The notes under the pieces: generated by a model
What the model was told of the DNA's origin: nothing
Database searches by the model: none
Seen by the model: the letters and a program-made list of their open reading frames with translations, nothing else
From: Kribbella antiqua
Lineage (GTDB): Bacteria > Actinomycetota > Actinomycetes > Propionibacteriales > Kribbellaceae
DNA length: 64,000 nucleotides
Reading direction: 5' to 3'
Assembly (NCBI RefSeq): GCF_004345665.1
Contig: NZ_SLWR01000002.1
Location: forward strand, 620,001-684,000
Shown: positions 53,172 through 61,301 of the stretch, piece after piece
Layout: each line of letters starts with the position of its first letter
How positions within the stretch are numbered: position 1 is the stretch's first letter
Program-made: the position numbers and the translations under genes

Positions 53172-54311
53172 GTGACCGCGACTGAGCCGAGCGCCGTACC
53201 CACCGCCTGGGACCGGGTACGGCGGATCGCGCTGCCCGCGGTCCTCTCGGTCATCACTGTGGCCGGGTCCTTCGGGGCATCCCGAGGGGAACCGGAGCGC
53301 CGGGCCGCCGACTGGTTCATGGTGGTCCTGATCCTGACCGCGACAGTGTCGCTCTACTGGCTCCGGCAGCGGCCGGTTCCGGTGCTGTGGGCAACGGTCG
53401 TCTCGACCCTCGTCTACATGCTGATGCAGTACGCGTACGGCCCGGTCATCTTCGCCTTCGTCATCGCCGCCTTCACCGTCATCCGCGTCGGCCATCGACT
53501 CGCGGGCTGGGCAGGCATCGTCGCCCTGTACGTCGGTCACGTCGGCGGCCGGATCATCCTCGGCATCAACGAGCAAGGTGTGTACCAGATCCTCCTGGTC
53601 GGCACGTGCTTCGTCGTACTCGGAGTCATCGCCGAGCTCTTCCGCGCGCGCTATGAGCGAGTCAGCGCCGCGGCGCGGACCCGGCGCGAGGCCGAGCTGC
53701 GGAAGGCCGGCGAGGAGCGGCTGCGGATCGCGCAGGAACTCCACGACGTGGTGGCGCACCACATCTCGCTGATCAACGTCCAGGCGTCGACCGCCCTGCA
53801 CCTGGTCGATCGCCAACCCGAGCAGGCCGCGCCGGCGCTCGCAGCCATCAAGGACGCGAGCAAGGAAGCGCTCGTCGAGCTGCGATCGATCGTCGGCATC
53901 CTGCGCCAAACCGATGAGTCCGCGCCCCGGCAACCCGTCGCCGGGCTCGACCGGCTGGAGCACCTCGTCAGCCGTACGTCGCGCGCCGGCCTCGAGGTCC
54001 ACACGATCATCCACGGCGATCCACAACCCTTGCCGACCGGGCTGGACCGCGCCGCGTTCCGCATCATCCAGGAGTCGCTCACCAACATCGTCCGCCACGC
54101 CAAGGCAAACGAGGCGACCGTCCGGATCCAGTACGGCGAACAGGCGCTCGTACTGCAGGTGGATGACGACGGTCAGTCGCTCACCGGGCCACCGAAGGAA
54201 GGCAACGGCATCATCGGCATGCGAGAACGCGCCACCGCCCTCGGCGGCACCCTCACGGCGACCCGCACACCCACCGGAGGCATGCGGATCACCGCGCAGC
54301 TACCGCTCTAG
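53172..54311 (+). CDS. Membrane histidine kinase, DegS/NarX type
   Basis: 379 residues. Four to five N-terminal helices (TWF-type WFMVVLILTATVSLYWL, LWATVVSTLVYMLMQYAYG, ILLVGTCFVVLGVIAELF) form a small membrane sensor. HisKA_3 follows with the phospho-His in IAQELHDVVAHHISLI, then HATPase (RIIQESLTNIVRHAKANEAT, GNGIIGMRERATALGG). The start is GTG 53172. No response regulator follows; the next gene is convergent. One of the two NarL-type regulators at 57.6-58.9 kb may be its partner. Confidence 0.9.
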   Translation: MTATEPSAVPTAWDRVRRIALPAVLSVITVAGSFGASRGEPERRAADWFMVVLILTATVSLYWLRQRPVPVLWATVVSTLVYMLMQYAYGPVIFAFVIAAFTVIRVGHRLAGWAGIVALYVGHVGGRIILGINEQGVYQILLVGTCFVVLGVIAELFRARYERVSAAARTRREAELRKAGEERLRIAQELHDVVAHHISLINVQASTALHLVDRQPEQAAPALAAIKDASKEALVELRSIVGILRQTDESAPRQPVAGLDRLEHLVSRTSRAGLEVHTIIHGDPQPLPTGLDRAAFRIIQESLTNIVRHAKANEATVRIQYGEQALVLQVDDDGQSLTGPPKEGNGIIGMRERATALGGTLTATRTPTGGMRITAQLPL

Positions 54312-55519
54312 GGGAGTCGGACGTGGGACGGGTTGAGGTCGGCGACCCGGGAGACGCCGAGGAGGGCCATGGTGCGACGTACCTCCTTGGTCAGGATCTC
54401 GGCAGCTCGGGCCACGCCACGCTGGCCGCCGGCCATCAAGCCGTAGAGGTACGCGCGGCCGACCAGGCACGCGTCGGCACCGAGAGCGATCGCGGCGACG
54501 ATGTCGGCGCCCGAGAGGATGCCAGTGTCGAGGTAGATCTCGGCGTCGCTGCCCACGGCCTTTCGGACCTCCGGGAGGATGCGCAGCGGTGTAGGCGCGC
54601 GGTCCAGCTGACGGCCGCCGTGGTTGGACAGGACGATCGCATCCGCGCCGGCGTCCACCACCCGGCGCGCGTCGTCGACGGTCTGGATGCCTTTGACAAT
54701 CAACGGCCCGTCCCAGATGGACCGCAGCCAGTTGAGGTCGTCGATGGTCATGGTCGGGTCGAACAGCTTGTCCAGCAGCTCGGCGACCGTGCCGTCCCAG
54801 GTCGACAGTGAGGCGAAGGTCAGCGGCCGAGTGGTGAGCAGGTTGGCCCACCAGGCGGGATGGAGCGACGCGTCCAGCACGGTCTTCGCCGTAAGCGACG
54901 GCGGGATGGTGAAGCCGTTGCGCACGTCGCGCAGCCGCGCACCGGCAACCGGTACGTCGACCGTCAGCATCAGCGCCTCGTAGCCCGCCGCAGCCGACCG
55001 CTTCACCAGGTCCTCCCCGGCGTCGCGGTCCTTCCACACGTAGAGCTGGAACCACTTGCGCGCGTCCGGAGCAGCCGCAGCAACGTCCTCGATCGACGTC
55101 GTGCCCATGGTGGACAGCGCGTACGGGATGCCGATTTCCTCGGCGACCTTGACGACCGCGCTCTCACCCTCGTGGTTCATCATCCGGGTGAAGCCGGTCG
55201 GCGCGAACGCGAACGGCAGCTCCGAGCGGCCGCCGAGAATCGACGTACCGAGATCGAGGTCGGACACGTCGCGCAGGATCGACGGCTGCAACTCCAGCTC
55301 GGCGAACAGCCGGCGGGACCGGCGCAGGCTGATCTCCGCCTCGGCCGCGCCGTCGGTGTAGTCGAACACGGACCGCGGCGTACGGCGCTTGGCGATCGCG
55401 CGCAGGTCGGGGATGGTGAGCGCCTTCTCGAGCCGGCGTTCGGTCGGATTCACCGTGATCGGCTTCGGCCGCAGCAGCGGCTTCAGCTCGGACCATTTGG
55501 GGAGCTGTCGGTCGGTCAT
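54308..55519 (-). CDS. lldD: FMN-dependent L-lactate dehydrogenase family
   Basis: 403-residue member of the FMN alpha-hydroxy-acid dehydrogenase family; L-lactate to pyruvate is the likely reaction because an LldR-type regulator is divergent, though lactate oxidase-like or mycofactocin-linked relatives share the fold. Signatures: SVFDYTDGAAEAEISLRR, FAPTGFTRMMNHEGES, the FMN-binding LSTMGTTSIEDVA, LIVKGIQTVDDARRVVDAGA, and active-site His/Arg in IVLSNHGGRQLDRAP. ATG at 55517-55519 has GGAG upstream. Its end overlaps the kinase gene by 4 bp. Confidence 0.9.
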   Translation of the reverse strand: MTDRQLPKWSELKPLLRPKPITVNPTERRLEKALTIPDLRAIAKRRTPRSVFDYTDGAAEAEISLRRSRRLFAELELQPSILRDVSDLDLGTSILGGRSELPFAFAPTGFTRMMNHEGESAVVKVAEEIGIPYALSTMGTTSIEDVAAAAPDARKWFQLYVWKDRDAGEDLVKRSAAAGYEALMLTVDVPVAGARLRDVRNGFTIPPSLTAKTVLDASLHPAWWANLLTTRPLTFASLSTWDGTVAELLDKLFDPTMTIDDLNWLRSIWDGPLIVKGIQTVDDARRVVDAGADAIVLSNHGGRQLDRAPTPLRILPEVRKAVGSDAEIYLDTGILSGADIVAAIALGADACLVGRAYLYGLMAGGQRGVARAAEILTKEVRRTMALLGVSRVADLNPSHVRLP

Positions 55520-55545
55520 CAGTACTCCGGGGGCCGGCTGGATCA

Positions 55546-55560
55546 TGTGGTCGGACCACA
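55546..55560. promoter_or_regulatory. GntR/LldR operator, site 1
   Basis: TGTGGTCGGACCACA is a perfect dyad around a central base. It has the TGGTC-N-GACCA core known for FadR-subfamily GntR regulators, 27 bp upstream of the lactate dehydrogenase start. Confidence 0.8.
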
Positions 55561-55567
55561 GCCTAGC

Positions 55568-55584
55568 GTGTGGTCTGACCACAC
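55568..55584. promoter_or_regulatory. GntR/LldR operator, site 2
   Basis: GTGTGGTCTGACCACAC, perfect 8-bp arms around T, 23 bp centre to centre from site 1 and 31 bp before the divergent regulator start. Two sites about two helical turns apart suit cooperative binding and shared control of both genes. Confidence 0.82.
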
Positions 55585-55614
55585 GGCTAGAGTTCTCCCC
55601 ATGGGGAGCCGTGG

Positions 55615-56304
55615 GTGAAGAACTACGAGCTGGTCCTGCATCGGGTCGAGGCCGAGCTGGCGGCCGGGCGGTTGCGGATCGGTGAGCGGCTGCCCGGGGA
55701 GCGGGTGCTGGCGGAGCAGCTGGGGATCAGCCGGCCGTCGGTGCGGGAGGCGGTTCGGGTGCTCGAGGCGATGGGCGTCGTACGGACGGCAACCGGGTCC
55801 GGGCCGGAGGCGGGTGCGGTGATCGTCGCGGAGCCGGTGTCGCCGCTGACCGCCGTACTGCGGTTGCATCTGGCAACCAATCACCTGCCGATGGGCGACG
55901 TCGTCCAGACCCGCATCCTGCTGGAGTCCTGGGCCGCCCGGGAAGCCGCCGAGCAGCAGGCGAACGCCGATGAGCTCGAGATTCTGCTCGACGCCATGGA
56001 TGCTCCCGGGCTCTCACCCGAGGAGTTCCATCGGCTCGATGCCGAGTTCCACGTGGCATTGTCCGGACTGGCGGGGAACGTGCTGATCGCGGCGGTGATG
56101 GCGTCGTTGCGTTCGGCGATCCACGGGTACGTGCTGGCCGCCGTACCCAACCTGCCCGACTGGGAGGCGACCACAGTCGGGCTGCGAGCCGAGCACCGCG
56201 CGATCCTGAAGGCGGTCCGCGCCGGCGAGCCCGACGACGCCGCCGACCTGATAACCGCCCACATCCGAGGCTTCTACCAGGCCGCGCGCCTCAACATGCC
56301 CTAG
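55615..56304 (+). CDS. FadR-subfamily GntR regulator, LldR-like
   Basis: 229 residues. The N-terminal winged helix reads AAGRLRIGERLPGERVLAEQ, LGISRPSVREAVRVLEAMGV; the C-terminal FCD domain holds its metal-ligand pattern (RLDAEFHVALSGLAGNVLI with Asp/His, RAEHRAILKAVRAGEPDDA with His, and ITAHIRGFYQ with His). FCD proteins bind metal and small organic acids. Divergent from lldD with two operators between; likely relieves repression on lactate. GTG start with GGGGAG upstream. Confidence 0.92.
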   Translation: MKNYELVLHRVEAELAAGRLRIGERLPGERVLAEQLGISRPSVREAVRVLEAMGVVRTATGSGPEAGAVIVAEPVSPLTAVLRLHLATNHLPMGDVVQTRILLESWAAREAAEQQANADELEILLDAMDAPGLSPEEFHRLDAEFHVALSGLAGNVLIAAVMASLRSAIHGYVLAAVPNLPDWEATTVGLRAEHRAILKAVRAGEPDDAADLITAHIRGFYQAARLNMP

Positions 56305-56322
56305 CAGCGACGACCTCACCCG

Positions 56323-56343
56323 AAGTCGGCGACTCACCGACTT
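56323..56343 (+). terminator. Hairpin after the GntR gene
   Basis: AAGTCGG (56323-56329) and CCGACTT (56337-56343) form a 7-bp stem with a 7-base loop, 19 bp after the regulator stop and before the next kinase gene on the same strand. Likely separates the two transcripts. Confidence 0.5.
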
Positions 56344-56387
56344 TGGTCGGTGGTGGCGGACGGCGGCCGCGGCCTAGGGTCGGCGGC

Positions 56388-57530
56388 ATGCAGGAGAGTT
56401 GCGCGCCGGTACGCCGGAATCGCTGGGCCGAGCTGATGGCGATCGCCGGGGTCGGCGGCTTGTCCGCGCTGACCATCGTCGGCCGCCACGCGGACGGTGC
56501 CGAACGGCCGTGGCTGATCCTCGACATCCTGGTCGGAATCGTTGCCACCGGCCTCATTCTCGTCCTGCCCCGCCGCCCAGTCACGGCTGCGTTCCTGCTG
56601 GCCGGACTCGCCGCCCTCTCCCCCGCCGGGACGCCGCCGTCGACGGTCGGCACCATGACCGTGGCTCGCTACCGTCCACTGCGACCCGCGACCCTCGTCG
56701 CTCTCGCGGGCATCTTGGGTCACTTGATCCAGGGACTTGTGCGGCCGATCGGCAATCTCCCTTTTCTGTGGTTCGCCGTCCTCGACGTCGCCGTTCACGC
56801 CGCGTTCCTCGGCTGGGGTCAATGGACTCAGGCCCGGCTGCAGTTGCTCGAATCGCTCCGCGAACGCGCCCGGAAGGCCGAAGCAGAACAAGGCCGCCGC
56901 GTCGCCGAGGCGCGGTCACTCGAACGGACCAAGATGGCGCGCGAGATGCACGACGTACTCGCGCATCGGTTGTCGCTGCTCGCGACATACGCCGGAGCCC
57001 TCGAATACCGGCCGGATTCGTCGCCCGAGAAGCTCGCCCAGGCGGCCGGAGTGATCCGCACCGGCGTCCATCAGGCGCTCGACGAGTTGCGCGAGGTGAT
57101 CAACGTCCTCCGCGACGACGAGGTGTACGACGGCCGTCCGCAGCCGACGTTCCAGGATCTCGACGCGCTGATCGCCGAGTCCCGCGAGGCCGGTACGACG
57201 ATCTCGTACGACGCCGCGGTCGCCGACTCGACGACGCTGCCTCCGGCAACCGGACGGACGGCGTACCGGGTGGTGCAGGAAGGGCTCACCAACGCCCGCA
57301 AGCACGCGGCCGGGCATCCGGTGACGCTGAAGATGACCGGGCAGCCGGGCGACGAACTGCGGATCGAGCTGACCAACGAGGGATCGAACGGCGCTTCGCT
57401 CACCCCAGGGAGCGGCACCGGGCTCGTCGGGCTGACCGAGCGCGTCGAGCTCGCCGGCGGCACGCTGGACCACGGGATCACGCCCGGTGGCGGATTCCAG
57501 TTAGTCGCCTCGCTACCGTGGCCGTCATGA
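56388..57530 (+). CDS. Membrane histidine kinase, DegS/NarX type
   Basis: 380 residues with an N-terminal four-helix membrane region (ELMAIAGVGGLSALTIV, ILVGIVATGLILVLP, ATLVALAGILGHLIQGLV, LWFAVLDVAVHAAFLGW), a coiled coil, HisKA_3 with phospho-His in MAREMHDVLAHRLSLLATYA, and HATPase (VVQEGLTNARKHAAGHPVTL, GTGLVGLTERVELAGG). The ATG at 56388 is used. A 27-codon mini-frame and then its response regulator follow, all joined by ATGA overlaps. Confidence 0.9.
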   Translation: MQESCAPVRRNRWAELMAIAGVGGLSALTIVGRHADGAERPWLILDILVGIVATGLILVLPRRPVTAAFLLAGLAALSPAGTPPSTVGTMTVARYRPLRPATLVALAGILGHLIQGLVRPIGNLPFLWFAVLDVAVHAAFLGWGQWTQARLQLLESLRERARKAEAEQGRRVAEARSLERTKMAREMHDVLAHRLSLLATYAGALEYRPDSSPEKLAQAAGVIRTGVHQALDELREVINVLRDDEVYDGRPQPTFQDLDALIAESREAGTTISYDAAVADSTTLPPATGRTAYRVVQEGLTNARKHAAGHPVTLKMTGQPGDELRIELTNEGSNGASLTPGSGTGLVGLTERVELAGGTLDHGITPGGGFQLVASLPWPS

Positions 57531-57610
57531 GCGAGCGAAGCGAGGTCATCATCAAGCACAGCCGATTTTGTGCCTCATCCGCGCCCGGAGCGAAGCGAGG
57601 ACGCGGATGA
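57527..57610 (+). repeat. MIRU-like 84-bp element with 27-codon ORF between kinase and regulator
   Basis: The frame opens at ATG 57527, which overlaps the kinase stop (ATGA), and closes at TGA 57608-57610, which overlaps the regulator start (ATGA). The peptide begins MSERSEVIIKHSRFCASSAP. The DNA carries the direct repeat GAGCGAAGCGAGG at 57533-57545 and 57588-57600. This layout is that of mycobacterial MIRU elements, for example between senX3 and regX3, whose small ORFs overlap both neighbours and keep translation coupled. Confidence 0.6.
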
Positions 57611-58254
57611 GTATCCGGGTTCTCGTGGTGGACGACGACGCTTTGGTCCGGGCGAGTCTGGAGATGATGCTCGACGGGGCGAACGGGATCGCGGTGGTCG
57701 GTCAGGCGGCCGACGGCGACGAGGTGCCGGCCGCGGTGGACGCGCACTTCCCCGACATCGTGCTGATGGATCTGCGGATGCCGCGCGTGGACGGCATCGT
57801 GGCGACTCGGCGGGTGCGGGCGCGGACCAATCCGCCCGAGGTCGTCGTGCTGACGACGTTCGACACCGATGAGAACGTGCTGCACGCGCTGCGAGCCGGA
57901 GCGAGCGGGTTCCTCTTGAAGGACACCCCGCCCGCGCAGATTGTCGAGGCAGTACGGCGAGTCGCGGCAGGCGACCCGATCCTGTCCCCGACCATCACCC
58001 GCCGGCTCATGGACCGAGCGGCGACGCAGGCCGACGCGCACACCGTGGCGCAGGAGGCGCTCAAGCGGTTGTCACCCCGCGAGTACGACGTGCTGCTCGC
58101 GGTCGCGCAGGGCAAGGCGAACGCACAGATCGCCGCCGAGCTCTACCTGAGCCTGGCGACGGTCAAGGCGCACATCTCGCACATCCTCACCAAGCTCGAC
58201 CTCGGCAACCGCACTCAGATCGCCCTTCTCGCTCATGACGCGGGGCTGTCATAA
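57607..58254 (+). CDS. NarL/LuxR-family response regulator
   Basis: 215 residues: receiver domain (1-120; VVDDDALVRASLEMML, phospho-Asp in DIVLMDLRMPRVDG, Lys in SGFLLKDTPP) and LuxR-type HTH (about 145-210; LSPREYDVLLAVAQGKANAQ, IAAELYLSLATVKAHISHIL). Cognate to the kinase ending at 57530. Start ATG 57607 overlaps the mini-ORF stop. Followed 10 bp later by a second regulator of the same class. Confidence 0.93.
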   Translation: MSIRVLVVDDDALVRASLEMMLDGANGIAVVGQAADGDEVPAAVDAHFPDIVLMDLRMPRVDGIVATRRVRARTNPPEVVVLTTFDTDENVLHALRAGASGFLLKDTPPAQIVEAVRRVAAGDPILSPTITRRLMDRAATQADAHTVAQEALKRLSPREYDVLLAVAQGKANAQIAAELYLSLATVKAHISHILTKLDLGNRTQIALLAHDAGLS

Positions 58255-58264
58255 GCTCCCACGC

Positions 58265-58930
58265 ATGATTCGGGTGTTGCTGGCGGATGACCAGGCGTTG
58301 GTGCGGGCGGGGTTCCGGTCGTTGCTGAACGCCGAGGACGACATCACCGTGATCGGCGAGGTGCCCGACGGCGCGGAGGCGGTCGCGGTGGCGCGGGCCG
58401 AGAAGCCGGACGTCGTACTGATGGACATCCGGATGCCGGGCACCGACGGGCTGGAGGCGACCCGCCAGATCGGTGCCGACCCGGAGCTGGCGGACGTTCA
58501 TGTGGTGATCCTGACGACGTTCGACCTGGACGAGTACGTGTTCGAGGCGCTGCGGGTGGGTGCGAGCGGGTTCCTGGTCAAGGACACCGAACCGGTCGAG
58601 CTGCTGCAGGCGGTGCGCGTGGTCGCACGCGGCGACGCGCTTCTCTCCCCCGGTGTCACCCGGCGGCTGGTTGCCGAGTTCGCGACGCGGAGCCGTCAAC
58701 CGCACGCGAGCAAGGAACTCGACGTACTGACCGAACGCGAGAAGGAGATCGTCGCTCTGGTCGGCGAAGGCCTCTCCAACGACGAGATCGCCGAACGCCT
58801 CGTCCTCAGCCCGGCGACAGCGAAAACGCACGTAAGCCGCGCCATGATCAAACTAGGCGTCCGCGACCGCGCCCAGCTCGTCGTCGTCGCCTACCAAACC
58901 GGCTTGGTCCGCCCAGGCTGGCTCGGCTGA
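58265..58930 (+). CDS. NarL/LuxR-family response regulator, second of a tandem pair
   Basis: 221 residues: receiver (LLADDQALVRAGFRSLL, phospho-Asp in DVVLMDIRMPGTDG, Lys in SGFLVKDTEP) and LuxR HTH (LTEREKEIVALVGEGLSNDE, IAERLVLSPATAKTHVSRAM). About as diverged from its neighbour as from unrelated family members, so not a fresh duplicate. May pair with the orphan kinase at 53172 or act with the same kinase. The ABC exporter 640 bp downstream is a plausible target. Confidence 0.93.
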   Translation: MIRVLLADDQALVRAGFRSLLNAEDDITVIGEVPDGAEAVAVARAEKPDVVLMDIRMPGTDGLEATRQIGADPELADVHVVILTTFDLDEYVFEALRVGASGFLVKDTEPVELLQAVRVVARGDALLSPGVTRRLVAEFATRSRQPHASKELDVLTEREKEIVALVGEGLSNDEIAERLVLSPATAKTHVSRAMIKLGVRDRAQLVVVAYQTGLVRPGWLG

Positions 58931-59357
58931 CCCCAGCAGCCCGGCAGGCAGTCCGAGTGTCGGCAGCTCGATGTTCAAGGTTCTTGGGATCAGCTGGCTC
59001 GCTGCCAGGCTGGAGGGTGGCGGCAGACCACGAAAGAGCCGCAGACAAGCTGACGAGCGCTCTCGCCTCCGCTCCCGTGTCCCGAGGCAGTAAGACTGCG
59101 TCGTCGTCGCTGTGGTCGTAGGCATGCACTCGGCCGTCAGCGCCGGTGAAGGCGCTCGAGCCCGGCGTCTCCAGCCAGATCAACTGCCCGCTGGGATCCC
59201 GGACGCACACCGCATTCGAACCGACCAGCAGCCGCAGCCGCCGGGGCGCATACATCAGCGCACCACTGCTGACCACATCCCCCATGAGCGTACGCCCGGG
59301 CTCGACCACCGCCTGACCCGTGGCGGTCGAGCCCATAGCCCAGTCCGCGCTACTCAC
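58848..59357 (-). CDS. Hypothetical protein, possibly frame-disrupted at the C-terminus
   Basis: 169 codons. The N-terminal 110 look protein-like (LMGDVVSSGALMYAPRRLRL, VCVRDPSGQLIWLETPGSS, AYDHSDDDAVLLPRD). After about 59030 this frame becomes Arg/Gly-rich, whereas the next frame reads SLAASQLIPRTLNIELPTLG and LPAGLLG, which is more natural; a frameshift there is possible. It overlaps the convergent regulator gene by 83 bp in this reading. No family recognised. Confidence 0.4.
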   Translation of the reverse strand: MSSADWAMGSTATGQAVVEPGRTLMGDVVSSGALMYAPRRLRLLVGSNAVCVRDPSGQLIWLETPGSSAFTGADGRVHAYDHSDDDAVLLPRDTGAEARALVSLSAALSWSAATLQPGSEPADPKNLEHRAADTRTACRAAGVSRASLGGPSRFGRRRRRAGRGRGRLV

Positions 59358-59569
59358 TCAGTCCCCTTCACACAGCTTCACTCCGGCAGAATAACCAGTC
59401 CTGGTCTTCGCGACGCCGAGCATGCGGCGAGCGCTTTCGTCTCCGCGTCACCACGGAGCTCGCGACCATAACCACCCCGATCCCTCAGCTGATCTACTCC
59501 GGGGGCGGTAGGTACGGTCACTCCCCCGAGACGACGCGGCAGACGACCGTTGACAGGCAGGCTCGGAAT
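59358..59569. other. Intergenic region before the ABC exporter
   Basis: 212 bp. TTGACA occurs at 59550-59555, but no matching -10 is placed upstream of the ATG at 59570. No palindrome noticed. Confidence 0.4.
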
Positions 59570-60466
59570 ATGGATGCGCTTATTGAGGTCAGTGGGCTGA
59601 CTAAACGGTATGGCGACACCTTGGCGGTTGATGGTGTTGATCTGACGGTTCTTCCTGGGGAGGTCTACGGGTTTCTGGGGCCGAACGGGGCGGGGAAGAC
59701 GACGACGTTGCGGATTCTCACCGGGCTGATTGCGCCGACGAGTGGTGACGTGCGCGTGCTCGGTGGCGCGCCCGGCCGAGCCGACGTACTCGGGCGGACC
59801 GGGTCGATGATCGAGTCGCCCGCGTTGTATCCGTACCTCTCCGGCCTGGACAACCTGCGGCTGCTGGCCGAGTACGCCGAAGTGCCGCGCAAGCGGATCA
59901 ACGAGGTGCTGGAGCTGGTGGATCTCACCGACCGCGCGCGGGACCGCTTCTCGACGTACTCCCTGGGGATGAAGCAACGGCTCGGGGTTGCGGCCGCGCT
60001 GCTGAAGGATCCCGAGCTGGTGATCCTGGACGAGCCGACCAACGGCCTCGACCCGGCCGGGATGCGCGACATGCGCCGGCTGATCCGCGAGCTCGGCTCC
60101 GACGGCCGGACGGTCTTGCTGTCCAGCCATCTGCTCGGCGAGGTGCAGCAGATCTGCGACCGGGTCGGGATCATCAACTCCGGCCGGATGGTTGCCGAGC
60201 ACAACGTCGAGGAACTGCGCGGCGAACAGGAACTGGTCATCCGCGCCACCCCACGCAACAAGGCACACGACGTCCTCGCCGGATTCGGAACGGTCCACCA
60301 GTACGACGACACGCTGAGGGTGCAGGTGGATCCGCAGCGCGCGGCCGAGGTGAACCGGGTGCTGGTCGAAGCCGGCATCGAAGTGTCGGAGTTGCGCAGC
60401 ACCGAACGAGCCCTCGAGGACGTGTTCTTCGAGCTCACGAGCGAGGAGAAGGCCGATGTTGGGTAG
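59570..60466 (+). CDS. ABC-2-type exporter ATPase (BcrA-like)
   Basis: 298 residues. Walker A GPNGAGKTTTLRILTG, signature YSLGMKQRLGVAAALL, Walker B LVILDEPTNGLDPAGMRDM, switch His in LLSSHLLGEVQQICDRVG. The C-terminal 80 residues are typical of BcrA/DrrA exporters. Works with the permease overlapping its 3' end by 11 bp; such pairs pump out peptide antibiotics or lipids and are often controlled by nearby DegS-type kinases, as here. Confidence 0.93.
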   Translation: MDALIEVSGLTKRYGDTLAVDGVDLTVLPGEVYGFLGPNGAGKTTTLRILTGLIAPTSGDVRVLGGAPGRADVLGRTGSMIESPALYPYLSGLDNLRLLAEYAEVPRKRINEVLELVDLTDRARDRFSTYSLGMKQRLGVAAALLKDPELVILDEPTNGLDPAGMRDMRRLIRELGSDGRTVLLSSHLLGEVQQICDRVGIINSGRMVAEHNVEELRGEQELVIRATPRNKAHDVLAGFGTVHQYDDTLRVQVDPQRAAEVNRVLVEAGIEVSELRSTERALEDVFFELTSEEKADVG

Positions 60467-61301
60467 TTATCGCGCGGAGGTGCTGAAGCTCCGCAAGCGC
60501 TCGGCGGTCTGGGTGCTGTTCGGCGCCGGACTCGTGCTGAGCCTCATCTTCGGCTACCTGCTGCCCTATCTGGGGTACGCCACGGGCGACGAGAACCCGC
60601 AGACCGACGGGATTCCGCGCAGCGAGATCCTCCGCGGCATGCTGCCGGAACGCGTGCTGGACAACACGATCGGCGGCTACCCGATCTTCGCCGGCGCACT
60701 CGCTCTCGTGCTCGGCGCGATCGTGGTCGGCGGCGAGTACACCTGGGGCACGCTGAAGACGATCCTCACTCAGCGGCCGGGGCGCGGCGCCGTACTGGCC
60801 TCGCAGTTCCTCGCGCTGGCGACCATGATCGCGGTCTGGGTGCTGGGCATCTTCGCCGCCTGCGCGCTCTGCAGCATCGGCATCGCGGCAGCCGAGAACG
60901 GCGCGATGAACTGGCCGGCGCCCCTCGACATCCTGCAAGGTCTGGCCGGCGGCTGGCTGGTGCTGATGATGTGGTGCCTGGCCGGCACGGTCCTGGCTGT
61001 TGCCTTCCGCAACGTCGCGTTGCCGATCGGCCTCGGTGTGGTGTGGATCCTGGGGATCGAGACGTTGCTCGCCGGCGTGGTGAACAGTCTGTTGCCGGAC
61101 CTGGAGTTCCTGTCCGACGTACTGCCGGGCACGAACGCAGGCTCGCTCGTCTTCAGCGTGACGGGGATGGCAACCGCCGACGCACCGCCTGGGGTTCGCG
61201 ATGCGGTCGGCGGCGGGCGGGCACTCCTGACCTTGCTGGCCTACTGCGCGATCTTCGCCGTACTCGCGGCTTGGACGACGCGGCGCCGGGACGTCACCTG
61301 A
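60456..61301 (+). CDS. ABC-2-type exporter permease
   Basis: 281 residues with six membrane helices (SAVWVLFGAGLVLSLIFGYL, FAGALALVLGAIVVGGEY, FLALATMIAVWVLGIFAACA, LAGGWLVLMMWCLAGTVLAV, ALPIGLGVVWILGIETLLAG, LLTLLAYCAIFAVLAAWTTR). It starts inside the ATPase gene (ATG 60456) and ends overlapping the convergent GH125 gene by 8 bp. The Gly-Glu-Tyr-Thr (GGEYTWGTLKTIL) segment is conserved in this permease class. Confidence 0.9.
   Translation: MLGSYRAEVLKLRKRSAVWVLFGAGLVLSLIFGYLLPYLGYATGDENPQTDGIPRSEILRGMLPERVLDNTIGGYPIFAGALALVLGAIVVGGEYTWGTLKTILTQRPGRGAVLASQFLALATMIAVWVLGIFAACALCSIGIAAAENGAMNWPAPLDILQGLAGGWLVLMMWCLAGTVLAVAFRNVALPIGLGVVWILGIETLLAGVVNSLLPDLEFLSDVLPGTNAGSLVFSVTGMATADAPPGVRDAVGGGRALLTLLAYCAIFAVLAAWTTRRRDVT

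Noticed and set aside
59550..59578. Sigma-70-type promoter from TTGACA at 59550
   Set aside because: The -10 would fall inside the coding start at 59570 and no matching hexamer is present.
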